DNA of 64,000 nt from Gonocerus acuteangulatus (lineage: Eukaryota; Arthropoda; Insecta; Hemiptera; Coreidae), in the NCBI GenBank assembly GCA_946811695.1, contig OX328128.1:23780758-23844757 (forward strand). The letters run 5' to 3'. The notes beneath the pieces were generated by a model. It did no database searches and was not told the DNA's origin. It saw nothing but the letters and a program-made list of their open reading frames with translations. This document shows, piece by piece, positions 25,710 through 38,400 of this stretch (positions within the stretch are counted from its first letter, which is position 1; every line of letters begins with the position of its first letter). The translations under genes were made by a program, and so were the position numbers.

Positions 25710-27952
25710 CTTTTTTTTTTGCGCGGAGTTCTTAAAAAACCAGTGTTCTCCTGTTAACAAACCTGATCTTAAGCCAAAGCATTTTCATGCCAAATTTCAT
25801 CAAACCAGAGTCATTTTATTTTTTATTAGAATAGCTCATTGTTTCATTTTACATACAAATTATAAATTAATTTTTGATAATTAAAACTCTTCAAATAGAA
25901 ATTTAATTTAATTAAATTTTAACGTCCATTTATTACTGACAACGAATTTTAGGACAGGTTATCTATAGGTTGCCACCCTTTTCTAGTCAGGATAGGGCTG
26001 ATGCATTTTCTTTTTTTGAAATGAAAGCCACCACCCCTAGTGGGAATCGAACCCACGACCTTAGGCACGAATAGCACACACCTTGGCACTCACAGCCACC
26101 AGGTCTCTAAAATAGAAATTATAATTCAAGATAAATTCTTTAATGAATGGCTACTTATAAATCTAATTTAAAATTTCATTTCTTGTTACCAATTCAGAAG
26201 GTGACCCAATATCAGGATATTCATAGCAATTTGATGTTCATTTTAAAATTGCCTCCGGCTATTGGTTTGCTATAATGATTATTAGATTTACTAAATGCAA
26301 TGCATTATATCTTACTCCCTCTGAGGATAGTAACATACAAATAATCCCCAATTAAGCAATTTTCGAAAATAAACTATCTCTTCATAATTTGTTTAAATTT
26401 TTATTAAACACTCATAATGATACCTCGAGGTAATCATAATGGGACTGAGACAATTATTTTTCTCAGTCATTAATCGATGATGAGACATATCAACTCTCAA
26501 AAACTTACAGAGGTTAAAAAAGTACTTCGATATCTCAACTTACCTCTTTGCTTCAACCGGCAGCTAACTATTAACATTTACTTCCACTTAAATACATTAT
26601 AAGCTTTTTAACAATTACTAAACAACTCACAATAATTAAAACAATAACACTATGTTTCATTCTCCTCTCTTGTTGACCAATTGTTTTTAAAGTATCATTG
26701 ACAGCAAACAGATAAAACTGTTAAAGTTTATGTAAAAGAGATTTTGGGGAATGTGATATACTGCAAAATTAAAATGTACTCTCATTTCTTTTTATTTTGT
26801 TTTGTTTTTGTAGTAATTTTTGTTGCTTACTAACCTATCACTTATCAGACTACAATAACAGGGGGAAGACCTAACAAGGAGGCATTTGAGCTTGAGGTAA
26901 GCAAACCCTATCCTCTTTCCGTCCTTTTTAATTTTATTCCTCTGTTTCTTTTTAATTTTTTATTATTTAGGTGGCTATGGTCTATTTTTCTCACCTTAGA
27001 TATCTATATTTTTATTTTGTTTTTGTGTTTGTTGTTGTTGTTTTTTTTTTTTTCTTTTTAAGGGCTTCTCACCTCTACCATTATATATTTCTCTTCTACC
27101 TGTTGTTTATCTCGAATTTTGGGGTTGTGCGCAGGGTGTTGGATGGGATTTGGTCTCTAAAGGAATGCCAGGGGATCCAGGGATAAAGGGAGACCATGGG
27201 GAGAAGGGGGAGAGAGGATTGGTGGGGTTCCCAGGGTTGCCAGGTAGCTACAAACAGGAATTATACTTAACAAATATAAATGAAAATGTCTTTCATATTT
27301 TTTATATTTTGATTGTTTCACCAGACAATATGTGAGTTATGATCAAGAATGGTTCAAGGTATTTGACTGTACTTGTAAGTTTGATAGTCAAGTTATAAAA
27401 TGAAATTCCACGTTAAATTTGTTTCAGTGGTGCTTTATTTATATATAGCATTTTATTTATTTATATTTTTTCTAGTGTGAAATAAGCCTGACCATAAGAA
27501 GCAGTGGGTCCTGATTTCTTACAAATTATAATGTTAAATACTTTATTTCTATAGGAATATTAAACAGAAAATATTCTTTAAAAGATAAAAAATACAAATT
27601 TATGGAAGATGCATTATTGTTTAATAGAATATTCTCTTTTGGTATTAAGGTTTCACAAAATTTGTGTGTACTTTAGACACTTTGAGCACTAAAAAGTGGC
27701 TTAGATAAATAAGACATATCTCATATCAATGGTTTATTATGTCTACAATACAGTTTACGGCAAGAAAAGATGTAACAATTAAATTAAAAAAATAATAAAT
27801 TGTTGGATTTCAATCCAATATTCAGAGCAACATGTGGTTTTATTGATCTATAAGGAAATTAATTTTTATTTTAATGAATTTCGTTAGAGAATTTATAAGG
27901 AAACTAAAGATACTTATTTTGTAGGTGCTAATGGCCTGAGTAGTCGATGCAC

Positions 27953-28024
<72 letters not shown>

Positions 28025-30859
28025 ATTAATATTTATTTTGTTGTACATACATTCAGTGAGAAAAATTACCAGTATCCATGTTCTTTTCAATTGTCTTCCC
28101 TCAACTGCAAGAATTTGAAGCCTAAAACATTGTGACATGGTTTAAGAGGACTGCGCAACATGGCAAACTCGTATATACAAGAAAATATTTCATGCACCTC
28201 AGTGTTCTTTACCAGATTTCAAGCAAAATATTTCCTATAATGATATCTGATAGAATTAGGTTTACTTCAACCAACCTCGATTTTCCATATTTTTTCAGAA
28301 GGTATAGTAGCCATCCAGTGGAAATTTTGGCAGGATTATAGGACATTTTGAGTCCAGATTTTAAGAATGCTTTGAATGAGATGGTTCACACAAAATTTAT
28401 TTGTAAACAATAAATTTCCCAGGTGTACATATTTTTATAATTAAATAATCATTTGGCAATTTTTCTTTGGTTTATGTGAATTTCCAACTCCACTTGTTTA
28501 ATTTGTATTTACTAACAATTAATACCAAAGTTTTAAATTTAAAATGTCCGCATCACCCCAATGCTAAGGAATGTATATAACCTAAATTTTTCATTAAATG
28601 AGAAAGATTGGACTGATACTGCTGTTACTTCACTAGCCGACTGGAGTTTTGGTCCCCCATACTTAATAAGATACACAAATTTCCATGGCTGTAAGCAACT
28701 TAGTCAATTTTACAATTTATGTTGATTAAATTACAATCAGACATGAAGTTTTATGGTGATCGTATTATAGTTTAGTCAATAAAACTGTTGGTACCAAACA
28801 GAACGAGGAACTTTTTTTGTAGTTTGACTATCGAGTTTTGTTAACGATTTGATGTATTGAAATAAATCTGTTTATTGTAGGTAATAAAGGAGAATTGGGC
28901 CCACCTGGACCTCCAGGTATGCCTGGTTTGCATGGCGAGCCAGGCCTTCAAGGACCACCAGGTTTACCAGTAAGTATTTTATTTCAAACCTAATGGAAAA
29001 TATAAGAATATAATACTGAATCAGTTCAAATAACTATTTATTAATTATTGAACTGCTTAATATAGCAGTGTATGCTGTAAATTGTAAAAAGCCCTATAAA
29101 AGTTATAGGAAACGAGCAGTAGCCATGCAGAAATAATGGGATGAGTCAGAAAAAATGACCGTTTTCTTTGTGTTTGAACTTTGCATCGTAATTCCTCTCT
29201 TATTTACATTTGGGAGCTAAGAATTGTGATAAGAAGTTCATGTTTGATCCCTTCTGGATCATTTGGTAACCAGCATGCCCTCTATCCGGCTCAGTACTTC
29301 TATAGCTCCCCTTTGTTTACAATGACACTACAGTACGGAATTATCATAATTTTGCTTTATTTTTGGAAATGGAAGTTTTCAGCAACTGAAGCCATTCGTT
29401 TAGTGGTTGAATTTGAGGATGAAGACTCTTTGAATGAAAGGACGACGACAAGGTGGTTCCAAAAATTTAATGAAGGTGATTTGAGCCTTGAAAAGAAATC
29501 TGTATCAGGGGGTGTTTCAGTGGTCAACAAGAACGCTCTGTGCACTGCTTTTGAAGCCGGTCCTACAAAAAGCAATTCTAAGAGGTTCTATTCAGTAAAA
29601 CTGCAGAGAATTTATGATGTTTTGGTTCAGAGGTATCCAGGTTTAGTCAACAGGATACAAGTCTTGTTCCACCAAGATAATGCCAGACTCCACACCTCTC
29701 ATATTTCGAAACAAAAACTAGCTGATTTAGATGGAATAGATATTCTTCCTCACCCTGCATATAGTCCAGACCTAGCAACATCAGACTACCACCTGTTCAG
29801 ATCATTGGCTCATTTCCTTCGTGGAAAAACATTCAACAACGTGAATGAAGTTGAAAATGGCGTTCGTGAGTTCTTCGATTCTAAACCCAAAGAGTGGTAC
29901 TATCAAGGATTTCTACAGCTGGCTTCCAAAAGGTGTCAAACCATAGAACGCGGTGGTATATATTTTGATTATTAAAAACCTTGTAAGTAGAAGAAAAATA
30001 AACTTTGATTTTTACCTATAAAACGGTAATTTTATTTACTCGCCCCATTAACTTGCTTCCACTATTAAAAAGATGAAGTAATAAAACATTCTTCTTATTG
30101 ACTTATCTTGTTTTAATGAAAAAATTACAAATAAAACTACAACAAACAATTGCCAAAAGCTGAGGCAAACAAAGACAAAAACCTGTTCAAAAGAATGAAA
30201 CTAACACTTTGAGATTTCAATCACCAATTTCTCCAAATCAGATTGCTCTATTAAAAATTGCTTAAAAAACCTGTGTTGTAGGAGTCGTAACGGTGGGTTA
30301 CTTTCTTTTCCCCAGGACTTTTTGGCCAAAATATTATTGTACAGGACCCACTTTTCATACCCAGTAATCAGCCTCTTTAAAAATGCATGATCATTAACAT
30401 TGCGTTTCAGGAGGGAATCGCAAATGGAAATGTGGTCCAATAAATTATTTTCCGTCAAATTGTGAGGAACCCATATATGACTTCAAGAAAAATATCCTGC
30501 AGCCCACAAATGATTTGAAACACTTGAGCATGAGATATGTTAAGCGTTTCTACAATATTCCATGTCGTAGAGTGAGGGTTGTCTGTGACTAATGCTTGAA
30601 TTTCGTCATTATCAACAGTCGAGGGCCAAATGTTGCTTATATTGCACAATTTTGAAGATTTATAAACCTATAAAACAAATTAACATCATAAGAAATTGTA
30701 CGCAAATTTTGTAAACCAGGTACAAACAAAATCTTACTGGAAAACCATTTTGGTTCAACTGAACTTCTGGTCTAAATAGGAACACACCATCTGGTTTAAA
30801 AAAAATAAAATACAATTTCTCATTCTAAGATAATGTAGTTTTCATATGTTGGGTTAAAA

Positions 30860-30917
<58 letters not shown>

Positions 30918-32009
30918 TTTGTTTGTATTAAAATCAATTTTTAAAACATACATACAATTTTTGAACTTTTCAGGGTTTATATGGTCCGAAAGGTGAGAAA
31001 GGGGATTATGGTGACATAGGCCCTCCTGGACTGATGGGTCCACCTGGTCTTCCTGGTCCACCAGTAAGTATATTTTTAATATCTAAACTAAACAACATCA
31101 ACTATTAGCTTCTTTTTGATTCATTTAACTCATTTAATTTTATGGAGCTAGTTCAAATCCAAATCTTAAAGTAAATTTTCAAGATGAAGATAGTTAGATT
31201 TCCGTCATCACATTTGAATAAAAACATATGGTTTTTAATAAAAAGGTCAGGGTTATGACGAGAGAAAGACCTAATCCACAAGAAAATCGCTACATCAGTA
31301 TAGTAATTCTTATTCCACTGAGGATGGATTCAAAGTCAAGCCGAAACAGGAAGTAAAAAATGTTTTCTTTTAAATATGGGTTTTTATTTAACTAGTGTGA
31401 CTATCTCCTACCGAAGTAAATTTGATTTATATCTTCTATAAACTCTTGATTATTGATTTAATGAATACATTAAAGACAATATAGATATTGGTCAGTCATT
31501 TTGTGAATTTAAAACGTATCATGCCCAAGCAGTCTGAGGGACTGCCAGGAGCCAACCAAGTCATCACTCTATGATGACAGGTCCCTCGGATCCCTCCGGA
31601 CACTAAGTTTATTGCTGTATGCCATAGCGGTCTAAGGGGCCACTCATAATTTTATTTTAAATGGACGAAATATAAAAAATCTTAATATGTGTGAAAACGT
31701 TATGTTGTTATATCAATGTGTATTATGTAATTTGAGTTGTGTGTGCGTGGACAGGATATGTGTTAAAAGAACTCAGTATAATTTTAATCACACATTAAAA
31801 CGGTTTGTGTAAGTAAGATACGGATGCTAGATTCTGACTGTTGGTTGGCTGATTTCATTAAGAGCAGTAAGTGGGATTGTATAAGACTGAGACTGATCTT
31901 GAAAAGTAAAGTAAAAACTATCAGAATAGCCTAAAAGAGTCTATTTTGAGGATAACAATAGCCTGTCGTCCGGCGCGACCAGTACCTGAATGGGAGACCG
32001 ACCACGTGC

Positions 32010-32056
<47 letters not shown>

Positions 32057-32445
32057 AATCTCACTCATGCATATTTATTTAAAAGAGAATTAAGGCCTGA
32101 ATGCAGAGCTTGTGGCGAATATCTTACTATCAAACACATTTTTACAGAATACAGAGCCTACGAATCCGCTCGGAACCAAATGGACATTCATGGTCCTCTC
32201 TGTGATATACTTGGAGACGACCATGAATCAAGCCAGAGAGCGTTGAGTTTTTTTAGAGCCACTGAGCTATTTAATAAAATATAATAAGCAATTATTTACA
32301 AAAAAAAAAATTAATAATTCAAATATTAAAATATAAAACATTTCAGATCATTACTTTCAATATTAGTGTATTTTGCTTTCAACAACTTTTTTTTTCTCAT
32401 TATTTTTTTTTTCCTCTAATACATTTACTTAGGCAACAATTTCAG

Positions 32446-32487
<42 letters not shown>

Positions 32488-35400
32488 AGGCTTTAAATTT
32501 CAGAAGGCAACAATGACCCGTGTGGTTGAATTTGCCTTATGAAAAAAAAAAAAAAAAAAAAAAAAAATCCTTCATCAGTGCTATGTAATTTATCTGTACT
32601 ATTATTAAATCACTACATTTTGTTTTTCAATCACCAACCACTCATGTTTTGTTACAAATGAAAGAACTCACAGCCCTCGTTTAAAAAAAAAAAAAATCAA
32701 ATTATAATTCCATTTTCTCCTTTAATGAATTCAAAAATGGGGGGGGGGGGATCTATCCCACTGCCCATAAAAAGAAAATAAATTCCTAAAATATTAATTA
32801 ATAAATGTAACAAACACAGCATTATGTATAAATTTATTTCCTTTGTTTTATCTGTTTTTGTTAATTTTCAGGGGTATCCCGGCCAGAAGGGTGAGAAGGG
32901 AGACAAGGGCGAATCGGTAACTTGAAACTCATTATAATTAATGTTTTATTATTTAATTTCTATTTTCACCAATTGTAATATTTCCCTTTTTTTTATTTTT
33001 TTCATGTAATTCAACAAAAGAAATACAAGAAGCTACGAAGACGGCAGGTTAGAATACAAATTTAATTAGTTTTTAATTCTAACAACATATTTACTGTATT
33101 ATTAAAACATTTTTTTTACGGCTAAAGCTTTATGACTAATTGTTTGTTTGTGCTGACCCAGGGAGATGGGACTTTTGAAACGAATGGAGCCGAGTCAGTG
33201 AGTATCCTAAATTCAATTTTTCAATTTTTGAACTTTTTAAATTATTTTTATTATTACAAATAATATTAGCTGTGTGAAAATTAAATTCAGCAAATTATTG
33301 ATTGCAAACCCTACTCATATGTCCATTTGTCTTTTTTCTTACATTTTTTTTTTTTTTTTTTTCTAAAGCGCTTGATTATTGGCACTTCTAAGATTTTAAA
33401 GAAAATGAAATATTATTAATTATGTTTTAAGTTGGAAAACTTAATAATATGCAGTAATTTATTGACCAAATGAAAACACTGACAGAAATAGCAAAAAAAA
33501 AAAAAAAAAAAGAAAAAAAGAGGTTTAAAAATCTCCTACGAAAAAACAGTAGTAATGACTACAGACCCAAACTTCAGAAAGAAAACAGAAAAACCAGATA
33601 CAGACCAATAAAATTGGCACAAAAATTTAGGTACCTGGGCGAGACTATATATAATAATGGTTCAGAAAAAGAAAGTATGAAGGAAAGACTCATCAAACTG
33701 GAAAGACTAAATTTTGCAACCAGTGCAACAAAAGCCATAACACGACACTACATCACAGTTATTACACCAGTAATATTAAACAGGACAGAAACCACATGCC
33801 TCCGGAGTCTGGAAAAACTACTGACGATAGATCCTAAGAAGGATCTACAGCCCCAAAAAGGGTCAAGAAGGATGCAGGCTAAGACCCAACCAAGAAATCT
33901 ACAAAGACACAAGAACTTAGAAACAGAAATAAGGATAAGGAGACTGGAATTCTACGGACATATGATAAGAATGGCCCCAGAAAGACTAAACAATATTCCA
34001 GAAACTCCGAGGATATAAAAGCTCAGGAGGATACACCAGAATGATCAGGAAGATACCGAAAGACTGGGAATTACGGACCAGGACTGTCTGGACAGAGAGG
34101 GATGTAGAAAGAGGCTGAAGGAAATCAAGGTTCTTGTGGTAAAGAAAAATTCGAAAAAGGGAGTCGCGTGAACGGAAGAAAGAAAACAAAAGCACACTGA
34201 GATAATGAGGGAAAAGTGGAAGGAAAGGAAAAACAATAAACGTGAAAAGAATTAAAAGTAGTGATATTCGCATGGTCTCTAGGGCCGTTCCACGTAAAAA
34301 AAAAAAAAAAAGAAAAAAAAGAAGGAAAAATATAGTTATTTACTGTTTTCATTTCCTTATGAAAAACACACACACTCTGAAGCAATTATTACTGGCTACT
34401 TAGACTTTTTATTTTCTTATAAAGTGACAAAAACATATTAGAACAACTTCTGGTCAACTAAGTTTGAAACCCTTTCTATATTTTCCATTCTTGCTATATT
34501 GTGAGTTCCATAAATTAGATTAATTCTTGTTAAATCAGCTGTATTTGCCTTTTGACTGAATGGAACAAATTATTTTAAGATAATTCAAGGGAGTTTACGA
34601 ATATTGAGCTCCAAAACTTATTATAAGTGACGAGTTCGGTTCTAAAATGGCCTCATGGTGACGTTAATATATCTATGAGAATCCTTTTATTAAGTTTGAA
34701 GGTTCGTTAATTTGGTAAGTCATTTAATTAGATAGTAATAACACTGTCCTCTTGTCAGGCTGAATCCAAATCTGAGGTCCGTTTTACACAAAGTTTTGAC
34801 AAACTTGCAAAAAAATCAAATAATAAGCATGAGGAAATTCAGAAAAGATTATTTTGACTTGAATTAAGTGAATTTATTTTTTATTTTTGTGAGCTGAACT
34901 GAAATCTTAAATCTGCTAAGCTCCAAAACTCATCTCTCCCTCTTTTCACATCTCATCTTTATCTATTTATGCACACCATAAAGAAGATTCAGTTCTTCTT
35001 AAAGAAGATAAAGATTAAAGAAGTTTCTTGCAATCATTAATCATTAATGCAAATTTTTCTCAATGTTTTGAATTTTGTAAAAGATTGATTGATACAGCAT
35101 ACCATTCAAATTCACATTCAGCGCTTACGAGATCCAAGTAAGAATACCTTTTTCTGAATTTTCTTACACTCATTTATTGGATATTTTACAATATTCCCTG
35201 ATTTCTATAAACTTATGAATGATGGACCTTGATTGGCTTCAGTTTCGGATTCAGCATATCAATATACGTCAAAACATATATGAACCAGGTACAAAATAAA
35301 ACTTTAATTAAATGCAATTTTTTTTTCTTTTTAAATTTTGTTATTATTTGATCAAAATTCATCTTCAAGTACTTGGTTCTTAACAAAACTCAGACTATTG

Positions 35401-38400
35401 CCTTTTTATTTTTTGTTCCCTTGTAATCAGTGTTTGGCTATTGTATAGAGCAGGGCCAAACAGTGGCCAAGCTCCTTGATAGTCCGAGCCAACTTTCAAA
35501 ATTTGATATTTTTTGTGAGCCTCATTTAAATACGTATTTAAAAAGTATGCACGAAAGGTATAAACTTTTTTTTTATAGAAATTATATTTATTGAAAACAT
35601 AAATAAAAGTACAAAATATGTGTATTGAATTTAAATATTAAAAATTAAACACTTTTATTTTACTTCTCTTGATAATTCTTTAGCATGAGTGATACAAATT
35701 GTTTTCTCCAGAGCACAATGTCAACTGTCCTTTGCAATAAGAGTTTATAAATTCAAAATCGGCTCAAGTCGACGATTATGGACAATTTCGCCACTGTTTA
35801 TCTTTGTTCAAACAGTTTTCGTTGAATCATATCATTCTTAACTTGGACGGAAATGAAATTTTTTACAACTTTGGACATTTGTAGTCAGTAATTTAAAATA
35901 AATTTTGAAACACATTCGGAACGATAATCATTTTTTAGAATATAATAGCATAAAAATGAAAAGGGAACTCTGGTACATTTATCGAGAGCCACAAATAATC
36001 CTTGAAATAGCCGCATGTGGCTCGCGTGCTGGAGTTTGGCCCTCTCTGGTATATAGTATATTTTGTTAAATGGTGATGGAGGACTCGTGTTTAAGTTTTT
36101 GTTCTAGTACAACAATTACCAAAACTCAAATCTCAATTTTTTAAGATTTTTTTTTTAAATTAAATTATTTGTAGAAAACTATAATTACTAAAGATTTTAT
36201 GTTTTGTTAATTGTTAAGTGAAAGGGTATATTAATAAAATTATATTAAATATCCAAAACTAAAAGAGAACATTTTTTTTACGATTTCTTTGGTGGGGTGA
36301 CAGTAGGAATGGCAAATAAGGTGCAATGATAATATTAAACACATTTTATTTTTATGATTTATTTGAACAATAAACTCAGTTTATAGTTGAAGTTGTTGCC
36401 AACAGTCCTTTGTATCCTGTCAAGCAGCCCGCTGCCTGCATGAAGAAGAGGTACAAAATGCCTGCTAAAACATTTTGAATAACATACTTTTGCCTTGGAC
36501 ATTACCCCATCTAAGAATTTATAGTCAAATAAATCATATTTTCTGACTTCAAAAAAGTCCGTCAGGCAAGAGCTGCATTCCTCACCAAGGTGTCTGGTTT
36601 ATGGGCCAATTGTGAAGAAAGTGCTTAAAATAACATATATAAATTTAAAATAAATGTGCACAGGTTTCATCATTTATATTTGAAACGAGCATCAGCTGAC
36701 CCAATTAAGACTGGTAACAAATGTTTTAATAGTATTTGAATTTTTTAATACAATCATAAAATTCCAATTGTAATAGTTTCATATACTCATACTTTATAAT
36801 TCCTAAGTCGATTAATAGTAAAATAATATTTTATTAATTTATCATTTACTAAAAATTACAATAAAGCCATATGGGGTCAATTGAATCATCAATCTCAGGG
36901 GTGGTTGAGTCAAGAGGAGCAACAGACACGCATCTTCACTTGAAGTAAAAAAAATATTTAGACAAATAAAAACCGAGCGTTTCTTGAAGTCTGTCTAGCA
37001 CTTTATTGGGCTAGATAAATTTGAAAACCTCACTCAATTTGGTGGACACATTAAAATATTCCAGTTTTGAATTGTACTATTCCAGCCTTACACGCCAAAA
37101 AGTGTCGATCGAGAGAGCAACATGAGTATGAGTTGTGTAGAAAACAAGCTATTTTACAATTTCCCATTAACTCCAAATCTAGATCCTCTTTTATTCTAGT
37201 GATTACAAACCATTCATAGTGCACAAACCTTAATTCTTAAATTTTGGTTCAGAACACATAAAATATCTGAAATTAAACCTTTCACCTTGAAATTTCATTT
37301 GTTTTGCTGTAGTTAATCATGTTATTTTGTCAACTTGTAGGAACTTGGATAATAGTTTTTGAAATTCCCTTCAATGAATCTGCAAATATTATTCAAAAAC
37401 AATTATATTTGTATAAGCCTAACTAATCTATGTTAACTAGGTAATTGGTCCTCCGGGTCCACCTGGCTTACCAGGCCTGCCCGGTCTTCAAGGTCCTCCA
37501 GGAATTAAAGGAGACAGGGGTATGGACGGAGCCAAAGGTGAACAGGTATGTTTATCCGGACATTTGAAAATTACAATTCTATATACATAATACACCAAAA
37601 GAGAGAAGAGGAAAATCTTTATTTAAAAACAAAGTTGGCTGCTAAGCACAAAGTGTACTTATCAATCTTTTGAAAATTCATTTCAATTAAACAATTGAAA
37701 TTAATTAATGTTTTTTTTTCTTATTAATTAGAAGTTTTTTGAGAAAATTAATTTTGATGACAAATTTAATAAAAAATAAATTTGAATGTAGGTCTGAACG
37801 TAAATTTGGTGAAATGAATTGCGAAAGATTGATAAGCAGCTGTTTAGCTCCCGCATATTTGGTAGTTGCGTTTCCACAGGGAATCTATCAAGATTGAATC
37901 CGCTAGGATACAGAGTTTCTTTGGGTCCACACCTTATTCTTGTAGGAAATCAATTGTCGGTCTCGCGACCGTCCCTCATAGGCCTTAAACCACATACTCA
38001 CTTCTTCCGAATGTTTCCTGGTAGAATTCTATGCATTTGGAGTATATGGCTGGTTTTTCCCTATTGACTCCTTCAGCCTGCAGGAGATCATTCGTCTTAT
38101 AACTTATTTATGGGTCAATAATGTAAGCCATCTTCGATATCTTAGTATTTTATTTATTTATTTTGTTAAAAAAGCTTCACGATAGTAAGGAATTTTTTAA
38201 AATGTGACCTTGACCTTGAACTTGACCTGAAATGACCTTTATAAGTTGCTAATTAAAAGATTGGTTCTCTATTGGGGAAACCTAATGAAAATGTATATAA
38301 ACTATCTCCAATTGTGAATTCTTTAACCTTAAATATTTCAAAAAATACTCAGCAATTTTCGGGTCAGTGACATTCCAATCATTTACCTAAAGATCTTCCT

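Larger units (their letters stand above)
28970..30973 (+). other. intron 10
   Basis: Mostly two mariner remnants (29136-30048 and 30185-30660) and a (TA)n tract (30860-30914). Confidence 0.65.
31064..32871 (+). other. intron 11
   Basis: Holds a hammerhead-like motif (31317-31347), a 5S-derived fragment with A tail (31965-32054), a LINE 3' remnant (32061-32284), (TA)n (32449-32482), an A run (32540-32566) and a G run (32739-32750). Confidence 0.6.
33198..37440 (+). other. intron 14
   Basis: Holds a LINE remnant (33470-34260), a hAT element (35451-36048) and the end of the 8597-9690 repeat family (36555-36740). 34400-35440 and 36760-37430 show nothing recognisable. Confidence 0.6.

Noticed and set aside
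25636..25884. 82-codon frame with poly-Phe
   Set aside because: Produced by a T run; no family features.
33470..34018. 182-codon frame as a host gene
   Set aside because: Motifs are those of a LINE ORF2 C-terminus and the start is an A-run artefact.
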